Of a DNA stretch of 64,000 nucleotides, positions 17,451 to 26,679 are shown in pieces; the stretch's first letter is position 1; the number at the start of each line of letters is the position of its first letter. The position numbers were made by a program, and so were the translations under genes. Under the pieces are notes generated by a model. That model saw nothing but the letters and a program-made list of their open reading frames with translations, ran no database searches and was not told where the DNA came from. Source of the stretch: Planctomycetota bacterium (lineage in GTDB: Bacteria > Planctomycetota > Uabimicrobiia > Uabimicrobiales > Uabimicrobiaceae); contig JAJDCR010000007.1 of assembly GCA_029260735.1 (NCBI GenBank), positions 62,001 through 126,000 of the forward strand, written 5' to 3'.

Positions 17451-19106
17451 ATGGATACAACAACAACTTTAACCATTTTAGCATTGGTTTTTGGTTTTTA
17501 CATGGCCTGGAACATTGGAGCAAATGATGTTGCCAATGCGATGGGAACCTCTGTCGGATCTAAGGCTTTAACAATTAAGCAAGCCGTTATTATTGCTGCT
17601 GTTTTAGAATTTGCGGGCGCTTTTTTAGTCGGAACCCATGTCTCAAAAACGATTCGTAAGGGAATTATTAATCCCGAATTTATCAGTGAGAAGATGTTTA
17701 GCGTGGATCTCAAATTCCAAAGCAGTCTTAAAGGCTCCGAAATGGATCAGCCTTTGCTTCAACAGTTTACCCAACACGGTCATGCTTTGTCAGAAGAAGC
17801 GATCATTGAAAAAAGAGTGGAAGCCGGGCTTTGGGTTATTCGTGATAAAGGGCGTATTTATACAGTACAGCCTACGGAGGAAAGTTTGGAGGTTCATAGG
17901 TCATCTCCTATGATGCTTGTTTACGGAATGCTCGCGGCTTTATTAGCGGCGGCCCTCTGGCTCCAGTTTGCATCTTATAATGGCCTCCCGGTCTCAACGA
18001 CACATTGCATTGTGGGGGCAATTCTTGGTTTTGGAGCTGTCGTAGGAGGGATACATGCGGTCAATTGGGGGCAAGTCGGTTTTATCACAGCCAGTTGGGT
18101 AGTCTCTCCTTTGTTAAGTGCGACGATTTCCTTTCTTATATTTAAGATGATTCAAAAAAGAATTTTTTATTCTTCTCATCCTGTTGCTGCGGCTAAAAAA
18201 ATAACTCCTTATCTAGTTTTTTGTGTCTTTCTCATTTTAACTTTAGTCATGGTTTTTAAAGGATTGAAAAACTTAAATCTAGATCTCTCTTTTATGGATG
18301 CTCTTCTTATGGCTACAGGAGTGGGAGTTGTCGCGGCGATTATTAGTCACTTTCTAGTTTCGCGGGTGAAAGAAGAAATTGACGAAGAAGAGAAAGAAGT
18401 AAAGAATACTCAAGACCCTCAAGTTGCCATTGCTTTAGATAAGGCCGTAAAGCACCTTTCTAAGGTTCAAAATATTTCCTCAGGAGATATGCAATACCGT
18501 GTTTCTCGACTTTTGGATGAAGTGAAAAACTTGAATGATCTTTCTCAAAAGAAGCCTCGTAAGGTCAAAGATAGTGAATACAAAACTGTTGAAAGAATAT
18601 TTGTTTATTTACAAATTTTGAGCGCGGCTTTTGTTGCTTTTGCCCACGGAGCTAACGATGTTGCTAATGCCATAGGTCCTCTTTCTGCCGTATTAACCTT
18701 GCTAGATCCTAAAAACTTGAACTCGGGAGTTGTTGCTTTAGAGTCAGCAGTTCCTATATGGGTTTTGGCTTTGGGAGGGGTAGGGATTGTTATTGGTTTG
18801 GCTACTTGGGGCTGGCGTGTAATTGAAACTATTGGTAAGAAGATTACGGAGTTGACTCCTACTCGTGGTTTTGCTGCTGAGTTTGGAGCTGCTACGACAA
18901 TTGTTCTTGCTTCTAAGTTAGGCTTACCTATTTCAACAACTCATACTTTAGTGGGGGCGGTTTTAGGAGTAGGTCTGGCTCGTGGGATTGGAGCATTGAA
19001 TTTGAGCACTCTCAGGGACATTGCTATTTCATGGATAGTGACTATTCCAGCCGGAGCTATTTTGGCAATAATCTCTTTCTATACTCTCCAAATGATCTTT
19101 TCTTAA
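17451..19106 (+). CDS. PiT-family inorganic phosphate transporter
   Basis: 551 residues. Two inverted membrane halves each carry the PiT signature GANDVANA (N-terminal WNIGANDVANAMGTSVGS; C-terminal AHGANDVANAIGPLSAV), each with a paired LPVSTTHCIVGA / LPISTTHTLVGA segment. A hydrophilic loop of about 110 residues with acidic and lysine-rich stretches (around residues 305-385) joins the halves, and another soluble insert of about 75 residues lies between the first helices. These proteins take up phosphate (or metal phosphate) using the proton or sodium gradient across the inner membrane. It is the second gene of the operon with the DUF47 protein and is followed by a strong terminator. Confidence 0.93.
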   Translation: MDTTTTLTILALVFGFYMAWNIGANDVANAMGTSVGSKALTIKQAVIIAAVLEFAGAFLVGTHVSKTIRKGIINPEFISEKMFSVDLKFQSSLKGSEMDQPLLQQFTQHGHALSEEAIIEKRVEAGLWVIRDKGRIYTVQPTEESLEVHRSSPMMLVYGMLAALLAAALWLQFASYNGLPVSTTHCIVGAILGFGAVVGGIHAVNWGQVGFITASWVVSPLLSATISFLIFKMIQKRIFYSSHPVAAAKKITPYLVFCVFLILTLVMVFKGLKNLNLDLSFMDALLMATGVGVVAAIISHFLVSRVKEEIDEEEKEVKNTQDPQVAIALDKAVKHLSKVQNISSGDMQYRVSRLLDEVKNLNDLSQKKPRKVKDSEYKTVERIFVYLQILSAAFVAFAHGANDVANAIGPLSAVLTLLDPKNLNSGVVALESAVPIWVLALGGVGIVIGLATWGWRVIETIGKKITELTPTRGFAAEFGAATTIVLASKLGLPISTTHTLVGAVLGVGLARGIGALNLSTLRDIAISWIVTIPAGAILAIISFYTLQMIFS

Positions 19107-19133
19107 AACGGTTTTTTTTCGCTAGATTCCCAT

Positions 19134-19174
19134 AAAAAAAGCTCGCTGGGGCGGTTGTCCCCAGCGAGCTTTTT
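19134..19174. terminator. Bidirectional terminator between pit and arfB
   Basis: 11-bp GC-rich stem GCTCGCTGGGG/CCCCAGCGAGC with a 7-base loop, flanked by A7 and T5. It can end transcription of both convergent genes. Confidence 0.9.
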
Positions 19175-19228
19175 CTATTTTAGAAAACTTCGCTTTTTGG
19201 TTTAGTCGTAGTTTCATTTTAATCTCCT

Positions 19229-19657
19229 TTAGTCATGGTTTTTAACCTTAGAACGCCACTTCTTTTTTTCTCCTTTTTGTTTTTTTTGCTTGAGTATTCT
19301 TTCTTTTATTCCTCTAGGCATTTTTGTTTTTCTTCTTTCTTTTTTTACGACAAAAGCTTTCTCTATTTCTTTTCTAAGCTTTTCTATACAATCTTGTATA
19401 TTTTGTGGTTGAGTGCGAAAGCGCGTCGATGAAAATAGTAGATCGCCATTTTTTGTCAGATAAGAACGTGCTTCTTGGGCAATCCTAAGCCTCAAGTCTT
19501 CTGATAAACTAATGCTTTGACTTAAATGCCAGCGAAGGAAGACTTTTGTGTTCAGCTTATTTACATTTTGCCCTCCAGGTCCTCCGGCATAGGCATGAGA
19601 GATGTCTATCTCATGAAAGGGAATGGAGAGGTTTTCATTGATGATGATAGTTTTCAT
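19229..19657 (-). CDS. arfB: Alternative ribosome-rescue factor / peptidyl-tRNA hydrolase ArfB
   Basis: 142 residues, normal length. GGQ motif within AGGPGGQNVNKLNTKV, then the family's basic C-terminal tail (KKERRKTKMPRGIKERILKQ, ending in a Lys/Arg-rich stretch) that in this family enters the mRNA channel of stalled ribosomes. It hydrolyses peptidyl-tRNA on stalled ribosomes. ATG at 19657 has AAAGGA upstream. It is convergent with the pit gene and shares its terminator. It lies 138 bases after the phosphoesterase gene on the same strand. Confidence 0.95.
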   Translation of the reverse strand: MKTIIINENLSIPFHEIDISHAYAGGPGGQNVNKLNTKVFLRWHLSQSISLSEDLRLRIAQEARSYLTKNGDLLFSSTRFRTQPQNIQDCIEKLRKEIEKAFVVKKERRKTKMPRGIKERILKQKKQKGEKKKWRSKVKNHD

Positions 19658-19795
19658 ATCAATCCTTTCTTGCGAAGTAAATAGGGGGTTGTGGGACTAT
19701 GTAACACTCGCACAAGGGCAAGTCCCTACAATCGATAGAACCCTATACCTTAGAAAAGGTTCATTTTAAATTGAAGTAGCATGCGATGAGTGAGG

Positions 19796-20599
19796 TTAAG
19801 ATCCTGTTCTTAGACGATCCCCTAGTCTATCGTCCAAGGATTCGATTTCGTAGATTTTTTGAATAGTGGTTTCGATATCATACTCAACTCTTTTGAATGT
19901 AAAAATGTGACGATCAGATATTTGTTCATAAATAACATAAGAGGCATCAGGATTTTTATCTCGAGGCTGTCCGACAGAGCCTGGATTAATAAAAAGAGTA
20001 GAATCTTTAATTTCTGTATCAGTAAACTCAATACTTTCGTCGTAATCAAATTCAATTAGGGAGACCCCTGCTCCATCAACTTCCCAAAATATTTGCCTAT
20101 GGGTGTGACCAAAAAAACAGATTTTAAGCTTCTTTTTTTTCATATAAAGAAAGGGGTTTACTAAATCCTGTGGTTCCAGTAAATAGTCAAAGCGAGTTTT
20201 GTCTGGACCTGGACATCCATGAGCTAGAATAACTTTGGATTTATCTCCGAGTAAACTAGAAAAAGGGGCTTGAAAATAAGCTGCTAAAATGTCTTGGAAA
20301 TCAGGAAAATCGTCGGCCTCTTGGTTTAGGCGATAGCGAGTCCACTCCATTGCGTTAACGGCATAGTCGCTGGCATCGTCAAAAAGACTAGGCTCGATTA
20401 CTGCCTCATCATGATTTCCTAGCAAGCTGTCGATATCTCTTTCATACAAGCGTTCTAAAACCTTCACTGGATCGGGGCCATACCCTACATTATCTCCCAG
20501 AGAAATAATATTGGAGACTTCGTTTTTATCTATATCTGAGAGAACAGAGTCCAATGCTTCTAAGTTGGCATGGATATCTGTTATAAAAGCAATTTTCAC
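19796..20599 (-). CDS. Calcineurin-like metallophosphoesterase
   Basis: 267 residues, cytoplasmic. Complete two-metal motif set: DIHAN near the N-terminus, GDNVGYG, GNHDE, then AHGCPG and FGHTHRQ, with the family ending NPGSVGQPRD. It belongs to the compact YfcE/MJ0936-like group of small metallophosphoesterases; the substrate is unknown. The start is GTG 20599 with AAGGGA upstream, giving MKIAFITDIHAN. A close paralogue of similar length lies at 29329-30066 on the other strand, sharing the same block order. It follows the YihY gene by 75 bases and is probably co-transcribed with it. Confidence 0.9.
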   Translation of the reverse strand: MKIAFITDIHANLEALDSVLSDIDKNEVSNIISLGDNVGYGPDPVKVLERLYERDIDSLLGNHDEAVIEPSLFDDASDYAVNAMEWTRYRLNQEADDFPDFQDILAAYFQAPFSSLLGDKSKVILAHGCPGPDKTRFDYLLEPQDLVNPFLYMKKKKLKICFFGHTHRQIFWEVDGAGVSLIEFDYDESIEFTDTEIKDSTLFINPGSVGQPRDKNPDASYVIYEQISDRHIFTFKRVEYDIETTIQKIYEIESLDDRLGDRLRTGS

Positions 20600-20674
20600 C
20601 TTGCTTTCCCTTCTTTTAAGAGCTCTAAATAGTGTTGTTTTTCAAAGTCCCTAAGTCTTTAGTTTAGGGCTTGG

Positions 20675-22249
20675 TTATGTTGCTTTTGCTGCTTTTGCTG
20701 AAAAGGCTTTGTAGTCTTGGTAAATCGTATCCAGGCAAATCGGAGAGCTGTTCCATTTTGCTCCAAAGCGTTCCATGACAAAATTACCAAATGTGTACTG
20801 CTCCATCTCTTGGTGCATAGTTCGAATATCCCCTTCATCAATTAACAAGGATATAACTTCTACTTCTTCAGGAGGTAGTTTTAGGCGACAGTACTGTTTG
20901 TTTCCTGAAACCTCAATAGAAAAAGCCTCAGGATGCTGAGTGATCATTTCAAGTATACATTCTCTGACAAAGTGAGGAGGGAGATTAGATTTTTGAGCTA
21001 TTTCGTCGGCCGTATCCTCTCCTAGCTTTATACTAATAAACGGAGGTGGATACTCTTCATAGCGGTTACGTGCTAGTTGATAAAGGAAATCTAATCGTAG
21101 CCACATAGATAGAGTAGTGTAGCGATTGCCCACTGTGAAATCTCTCATCGCCCATGAGCGCCCAGTGCTTGTTAATTCAGGATTTTCTAGTGTATGAGAT
21201 ACATAGAGTCCAAATAGAAAAACGGAACAAAGATAGTAGAACCAAGTCAAGAACATCGGGATAAAGGCGAAGTTTCGCAAGTTTCGATATAAAGAAGCTC
21301 CGGCATAGCTTGTGAATAACCATCTTCCCCCCAGCCAGAGAGCAGCTGCTAAAAAAGCCCCAATTAAAGCATTTCTCCTAGAAATTCCGCTTACATTGAT
21401 TTTGTAAAGAGTCGCGAACATTAACCCTGTGATAATGAAAGAAATGCTGGCGGTCAAAGCGGTATTCATTGTCGAATAAGGAACCACCATTTTATCTATT
21501 CCTCGGTGACACCAAGAAAGTAGAGTGATTGCTAGTAAAACAAGAATAGGGAGGATACAAAGAAGATAAATTCTTGACTTTATGACGTTAAATGAAGGGA
21601 TTCTCCAAAGAATTTTGAGAATTTGGGAACGCCGATTATTTAAGGGCAGATTTCCCCATATGAGCGGGGAGACACTTTCTGCTAAGTTTGTTTTGAGATT
21701 GAGAAGTAATGCCAAGTAAGCGATCATTAAAATGATCCAAAAACTGGTTCCTATTCCTGAAGGAATAATCTCTTGTTTTTTTAGATTAAAGAAATTCTGA
21801 GTAGCATCCCACATTACTTCGCCTAGCTTAGAAGAGAGAGAAAATTCTACGTATTGAAAATCTTCGCGCTCTAGCTCGGGTAGTTTTGCCTCTATTTCTC
21901 TCCTCAATGTAAAGAAGTTGTTCTGGCTGATAATGTCACCACCGCGCACAGAAAAACCATCAGGAACTGCTTGTATTAAATATTTTGGGGGAGTGGGCCA
22001 AAGAAAGTGAAGTTCCAAAAAACGTTTTGTGGAAAAAGAGGACTCTGGTGGGTCAAGGGTGGGATTACTTAGAAAGATGTAAACAAAAACAACAAGGTTA
22101 ACGCAAAGAATATAAGACAAAATACTTGCCCGAGAAAGACCATAATTGTAATAAAAGTCTATAAATGGTCGGGCTAAAAGACCAGAGAAGCGAAATATAT
22201 TTTTTTTTAGCAATTCTCCGTAGGTCTTAACCTGTTGTTGATCTGTCAT
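20675..22249 (-). CDS. YihY/BrkB-family membrane protein with C-terminal winged-helix-like domain
   Basis: About 524 residues. Six or so transmembrane helices with the YihY family phrases LTASISFIITGLMFATLYKI, RNALIGAFLAAALWLGGRWLF and YRNLRNFAFIPMFLTWFYYL. The family was once called RNase BN, wrongly; its function is not settled. The N-terminal part has a long insert of about 100 residues between helices 1 and 2. The last ~130 residues are soluble, with IAQKSNLPPHFVRECILEMI suggesting a winged helix. A GTG at 22273 is in frame, but ATG 22249 has AAGGA 8 bases upstream and is preferred. First gene of the unit with the phosphoesterase and perhaps arfB. Confidence 0.82.
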   Translation of the reverse strand: MTDQQQVKTYGELLKKNIFRFSGLLARPFIDFYYNYGLSRASILSYILCVNLVVFVYIFLSNPTLDPPESSFSTKRFLELHFLWPTPPKYLIQAVPDGFSVRGGDIISQNNFFTLRREIEAKLPELEREDFQYVEFSLSSKLGEVMWDATQNFFNLKKQEIIPSGIGTSFWIILMIAYLALLLNLKTNLAESVSPLIWGNLPLNNRRSQILKILWRIPSFNVIKSRIYLLCILPILVLLAITLLSWCHRGIDKMVVPYSTMNTALTASISFIITGLMFATLYKINVSGISRRNALIGAFLAAALWLGGRWLFTSYAGASLYRNLRNFAFIPMFLTWFYYLCSVFLFGLYVSHTLENPELTSTGRSWAMRDFTVGNRYTTLSMWLRLDFLYQLARNRYEEYPPPFISIKLGEDTADEIAQKSNLPPHFVRECILEMITQHPEAFSIEVSGNKQYCRLKLPPEEVEVISLLIDEGDIRTMHQEMEQYTFGNFVMERFGAKWNSSPICLDTIYQDYKAFSAKAAKAT

Positions 22250-22592
22250 CAATAAAGTCCTTAGACTCTTCACGCTTGGAAGCGTTACTCATAAAGAATG
22301 GGAAAGAAGTGCTTATTATATCAATTAAAAGAGGATAAGGGAACATTTTTTTAGGAGCACTAAGAAAAAATAGTCTTCCTTTACCTTTCTCAAAAGGAAA
22401 GGAAAAATGGCTTGATTTCTCCTGGCAAAGCAGTTATTTTATTATTTAAATATCTTCACTCTCTTAAAAAAGCTGAGAGTGAATTTGGAAAAGAAATTTA
22501 TGGATGTATAGCCCCTAGAACCTGCTTATATATTAGGCTCTTAACTATAGAAATTCTTTTGCACGATGATAGGAAAATCTCAGGATAATGCA
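22250..22592. other. Divergent intergenic region with a 9-bp hairpin
   Basis: 343 bases between divergent YihY and DUF4388 genes. A 9-bp inverted repeat TTCACTCTC/GAGAGTGAA (22455-22463 with 22475-22483) is present with no T-run. I could not pick out a convincing promoter on either strand. No coding frame seen. Confidence 0.5.
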
Positions 22593-24836
22593 ATGAGTGA
22601 AAATTTTTCAACAACAGCTAATAAAGAGGGAAAAAAAAGTAACCTGGAGATTCTAGGACTCTCTGGAATTTTTCAGAAAATTGCAGAGGATAGAAGGTCA
22701 GGTATTCTCGTTGCACAAATTAAAAACGATGAGATGAATATTGGCTTTAAAGATGGGGTTGTCCAAATAATAGCTTCGCCAAACCGACCAAGTATACTAG
22801 CAGAAGGACTCCGGCGAGCCTTTCATGAGATAGATGATAACACTCTAGAGAATTTGTTTTATCAGCAGGGAATTAGTGGAGATTCTCTATCTCAAATTCT
22901 TTTAGAAATGGGAGCTGAACGCAACTTTATTAAAGATGTCTGTGTTTTTCAAATTCAAGAAGAAGTGTATTCGCTTTTTCGTTGGGCAGACATTCGTCTA
23001 GAGTTTTTAGAAAATAAAAAGCCCGAAGAGGTTTTTCCTAGAGAGCTTCTTTCTTTAGATATAGCTCTTGATCCAGAAATCCTTTTGATGGAAGCGGCTC
23101 GAAGATTGGACGAGTGGACAAGTATCCAACATGATCTTCCTTCTGGCCAAGATATTCCATACATTGCACAAGATATTTACGAAGATCAATTAACTCCTGA
23201 AGAAATCCATCTTTTATCTTTAGTTGATGGGGGAGGAGATTTTGAAGAAATTGTTAGCAGTTGTCGAGTTCCTGAGTTTCAAACTTGGCAGTTGTTTCAA
23301 AGTATGTACCAACAGGGCTACATTGCTTTAAGGACGGATCAAGAACTTAAAGAGATGGCTGAGTTAGATGAGTTTAAGGAAAATCTTTACAAATGTATTA
23401 AACTTTATGAAAGAGCAGAAACTCTAGGAAGTAAAGATGTTGACACCATTCAGTGGCTAGCCGAAGCATACGAATCAAAGGGCTTGATCGCAAAAGCTAT
23501 AGCTAAATATAAAGAACTCGGAGAATTCTTTCTTGAAAAAAAGAATTTTTCTGGAGCAATTGATGCTTATGAGCAAGTAATTAACTACTCTTCAGAAGAT
23601 TTAGATGCTCACGAAAAACTAATAAATGTTCTTTTTGAAGATGGCCAGTTTATTCCAGGAGCCCAAGCTTCCATTGTCTATGCTAAAAAACTTGCTCTTG
23701 AAGATAAAAGAAAATCTATTCAAGTTTTGGAAGATGCTTACCAATATAATCCCTTGAGCCCTGAAGTTTTAGAAACGATGGCTACTTTTTATTATGAGCT
23801 AGGGGAAAACATTGATGCCATCTTTACATACACGACGCTGGCAAATTTGTACAAGAGTAGAGAGCTGTACAAAGATACCATTAACTCTTACGAGAAAATT
23901 TTGAGTTTAGATGGTAATAATATTGAAGCTCGGATAGAGCTGGCCAATACTTATTTAGTTATGGGAGAGCACGAAAAAGGGGTTCTCGAATATAAAAAAC
24001 TCGGAGATATCTTAACCGATTCTCATTTACTCCAACAACCTTTCGTTTTTAGCTACCTAATTAATGTATGTGAAAAAATTATTGAATTTGAACCTGATAA
24101 CTTGTCTGCTCGAGAGTGGCTTGCTGATGTTTATCTCTATCATAAAAAAATTAGTAAGGCAAAAGAAGTTTTGCTGGAGGTATTATCTTTGATTAAACCT
24201 TCAGAAAACTTGAATGTTCTCGTATCTATCTTGCGCAAGCTTGTTCAGATTGATCCTGAAAACCGAGATTATTGTCAGCGTTTAGCAGAAACCTATCATA
24301 CTCTTAACAAAAAGAATGAAGCTACACAGGTTTTAATTAATTTAGCTAACTTTTCTTGGGAAAAAGCAGAAGAAACCGTTGCTCAAGACCAAGATGCTCG
24401 TAGTATTTATGAGGAATGTATTGAATCTTTGGATATGGCAATAACTATCGATCCTTTTCATTTAGAGATTCGACAAAAAAGAGCGAAGGTTCTAGAGGCT
24501 CTTTCTTATACAAAGGAAGCGATCGAAGAGTACAAATTGATATCTCATATGACAAAAGCGGTTCACAATCATTATGATAATTTATCTGCATTGTATCACT
24601 TGCTTGAGTTGGCTCCAGAGGAAGAATTTTTTGCTTACTTGGAGTTAGCTCGTCTTTGTGAGAGACAAAATAATTTTGATTTAGCCATCCGGTTCTATAA
24701 AAAATATGTTTATTTTTGTTTAGAAAAAGGAGATTTTGGTGAAGTGTTGTTGGTTTGTCGTCGATTAGTTGTTTTGGCACCAGAAGATGAAGAAGTGCAA
24801 AACTGGCGCAAGGTGTCTCTTGAAATCACAAAGAGT
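22593..24836 (+). CDS. DUF4388 domain-TPR protein
   Basis: 748 residues from ATG 22593 (AGGA 7 bases upstream; ATG 22566 lacks a ribosome-binding site). The first ~220 residues have the pattern of a DUF4388 (PATAN-type) domain: LEILGLSGIFQKIAEDRRSGILV, then GFKDGVVQIIAS. These domains are found in bacterial signalling proteins. A winged-helix-like segment (LTPEEIHLLSLVDGG, LFQSMYQQGYIAL) follows, then about ten TPR units to the end (for example AIAKYKELGEFFLEKKNFSGAIDAYEQV split across helices). No transmembrane segment, so probably a cytoplasmic adaptor. Partners unknown. The YdjY gene follows after about 25 bases. Confidence 0.82.
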
Positions 24837-24864
24837 TAGATAAACCCTAGCAAAGAGAGTTATC

Positions 24865-25521
24865 ATGAAGCTATTTTTTATGGTAAGCATTTTCATTTTG
24901 AATTTCAGCTTCCTCCAGTCTCAAAATGAACCTCTCAACTTGAGAGGTATCAAAGTTTTTTTATCCGAAAAAAAAATAGAAATTTCTGGAATAGTAAACA
25001 TGCAAAAGGGCTTGATTGAACTTTTAGCAACTGCTCCAGGGGGAAAAGAGCATGAAAGTGTCATGGTTTTGAACTGCAATCCAGCACTTTTGCAGACAGC
25101 TCTAATTTTAATTGGTTTGGAACAAGGAGGAGGAGCAAACCAACAAGGTTCAGATTCTCCGATCTATGGAGATTTTGTTTATGCTTATATTCAGTGGGGG
25201 GAAGGCAAAAAACAAAAACTTGTTCGGGCTGAGACTTTTATTCTGGATCAAAAAAGCAATCGTCCGATGTTGAACACTCCTTGGGTTTTTACAGGAAGCC
25301 AGTTTATTCAACATTACAAAACTGGAGAGAAAATTTTTGCGGCTAATGTAAATGGTATTTTAATTGCTACGTATTATGATCCAAGTGCTATTCTAAACAA
25401 TCCTCTTAAAGAAAGAGCTGATGACACATCTTACTATGCTAACCCAAAAGTAATTCCCCCCAAAGGAACAAAAATTACTTTAATTCTCACCCTAAATCCC
25501 CTCGAAAAAAAAACGGAATAA
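24865..25521 (+). CDS. Exported YdjY-domain protein
   Basis: 218 residues. Short signal peptide (MKLFFMVSIFILNFSFLQSQ) without lipobox. The mature part carries the YdjY-domain blocks IEISGIVNMQKGLIELL, GKEHESVMVLNCNPALLQTAL and TPWVFTGSQFI, ending with IPPKGTKITLILTL. The family is common in planctomycete-like genomes; its biochemical role is not known to me. It starts 25 bases after the DUF4388-TPR gene and so probably shares its transcript. No cysteine cluster that would bind iron-sulfur is present. Confidence 0.8.
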   Translation: MKLFFMVSIFILNFSFLQSQNEPLNLRGIKVFLSEKKIEISGIVNMQKGLIELLATAPGGKEHESVMVLNCNPALLQTALILIGLEQGGGANQQGSDSPIYGDFVYAYIQWGEGKKQKLVRAETFILDQKSNRPMLNTPWVFTGSQFIQHYKTGEKIFAANVNGILIATYYDPSAILNNPLKERADDTSYYANPKVIPPKGTKITLILTLNPLEKKTE

Positions 25522-25585
25522 AAAAGATGGAGTGCTAAAAATTTAGAGGTTTTCTCACCACTCTTTTATAAATATTTTCCTAAGT

Positions 25586-25614
25586 TTGCACATCTTTAAA
25601 AAATGAGGTATCCT
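25586..25614 (+). promoter_or_regulatory. Probable promoter for the CBM25-like gene
   Basis: TTGCAC at 25586-25591, a 17-base spacer, then TATCCT at 25609-25614, about 60 bases before ATG 25675. Confidence 0.4.
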
Positions 25615-25674
25615 GTTTATAGTAAATGCTAATGATGTCTCAGTTGCTATGGTTGTTTACAGAGGAAACTTCAA

Positions 25675-26487
25675 ATGCCGCTAAAAAAATACGTCGAAAT
25701 AGAGTGGAAGGAAATTCGTTTTACGAAGACTTTTTCTCAACAAGAACTCATTTTAAATGCGGCAGTAGACTATTCTTCTCCCACTAATACTTCTCCATCA
25801 GAAAAAATTCTTTTTGGTTTAGCGCCTCCAGAAGCCAATATTTTTTACCCTAAGTCTGACTTAGACAAGATCCTTTTTACAGGTTACTTAGAAGACTCAC
25901 TATCTTTGGGAGTTTCTCTTTTTCCTTTAGAGCAAGGGCAAAAATCAGATCGAAAGACTTTTTTTTCTAATCCTGAGATAAATTTTTCTTTTTTTGGTTT
26001 TGCCCCTATTGTGTTTTCGGGTTTGCTTCCTTTTATTGAACAAGAAAATATGCTAGCGCATACTTTACTTTGTTTTAAGCACAATACTGAGATACCACTG
26101 CATCAACCTAAAAGCTATTTGTTGTATTTAGCGGATAAACCTGTGGGGGAAATTTATCTGAGTTTTTACATAAGACCTCAAGGAGAAGATATTTTTTTTT
26201 ACAATGATGTCGCTATTTTTCCGCTTTCTGAGCAGGAAATAGTTGTCTACTACATGGGGGATTTATCTGCTTCAGAGCAAGTTTATATTCTTTGGACTTT
26301 GGATGACTGGAAATCAAATCCTTTGATTAAAATGAAGCGCTATCAACTAGGCTGGACGGCTGTTTTAGAATTGCCCTCATCTGTTCCCCTGTCAGCGGAG
26401 TTGATTTTAGCCTTTACGGACTCTAAACATCAATGGGATAACAAGGATGGTAACAATTGGCTTTTTCGTAATTTCCTTTGGCGATGA
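25675..26487 (+). CDS. Hypothetical protein with C-terminal CBM25-like carbohydrate-binding domain
   Basis: 270 residues. No signal peptide or transmembrane helix is seen. The N-terminal ~175 residues match nothing I recognise; they are beta-rich and end in FYIRPQGEDIFFYNDVAIF. The last ~85 residues resemble starch-binding family 25 modules: IVVYYMGDLSASEQVYILW, then DDWKSNP, GWTAVLELP, LILAFTDS and HQWDNKDGNNW. A binding role toward alpha-glucan is inferred from this C-terminal match only. It could act on a glycogen-like polymer in the cytoplasm. It has its own putative promoter. Confidence 0.6.
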   Translation: MPLKKYVEIEWKEIRFTKTFSQQELILNAAVDYSSPTNTSPSEKILFGLAPPEANIFYPKSDLDKILFTGYLEDSLSLGVSLFPLEQGQKSDRKTFFSNPEINFSFFGFAPIVFSGLLPFIEQENMLAHTLLCFKHNTEIPLHQPKSYLLYLADKPVGEIYLSFYIRPQGEDIFFYNDVAIFPLSEQEIVVYYMGDLSASEQVYILWTLDDWKSNPLIKMKRYQLGWTAVLELPSSVPLSAELILAFTDSKHQWDNKDGNNWLFRNFLWR

Positions 26488-26552
26488 AAGGATTTTATTG
26501 CTTAAAATATCAAAATAGTTAAGAAAGAGTGAGAAAGAGTCAGAAAATTAGC

Positions 26553-26580
26553 TTGACACTTTTTGCCTCTTTGATATATT
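26553..26580 (+). promoter_or_regulatory. Sigma-70-type promoter for the exported HEAT protein gene
   Basis: TTGACA at 26553-26558, a 16-base spacer, then TATATT at 26575-26580. The leader is about 95 bases. Confidence 0.5.
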
Positions 26581-26679
26581 ATAACAGGCAAAAACTAGTA
26601 TTTCCGCTTATTAAAACATAAAGCGGATTAGTTCGATTATTATCACTCACTAAATACTTTAGATAGATGGAGTAAAGGA

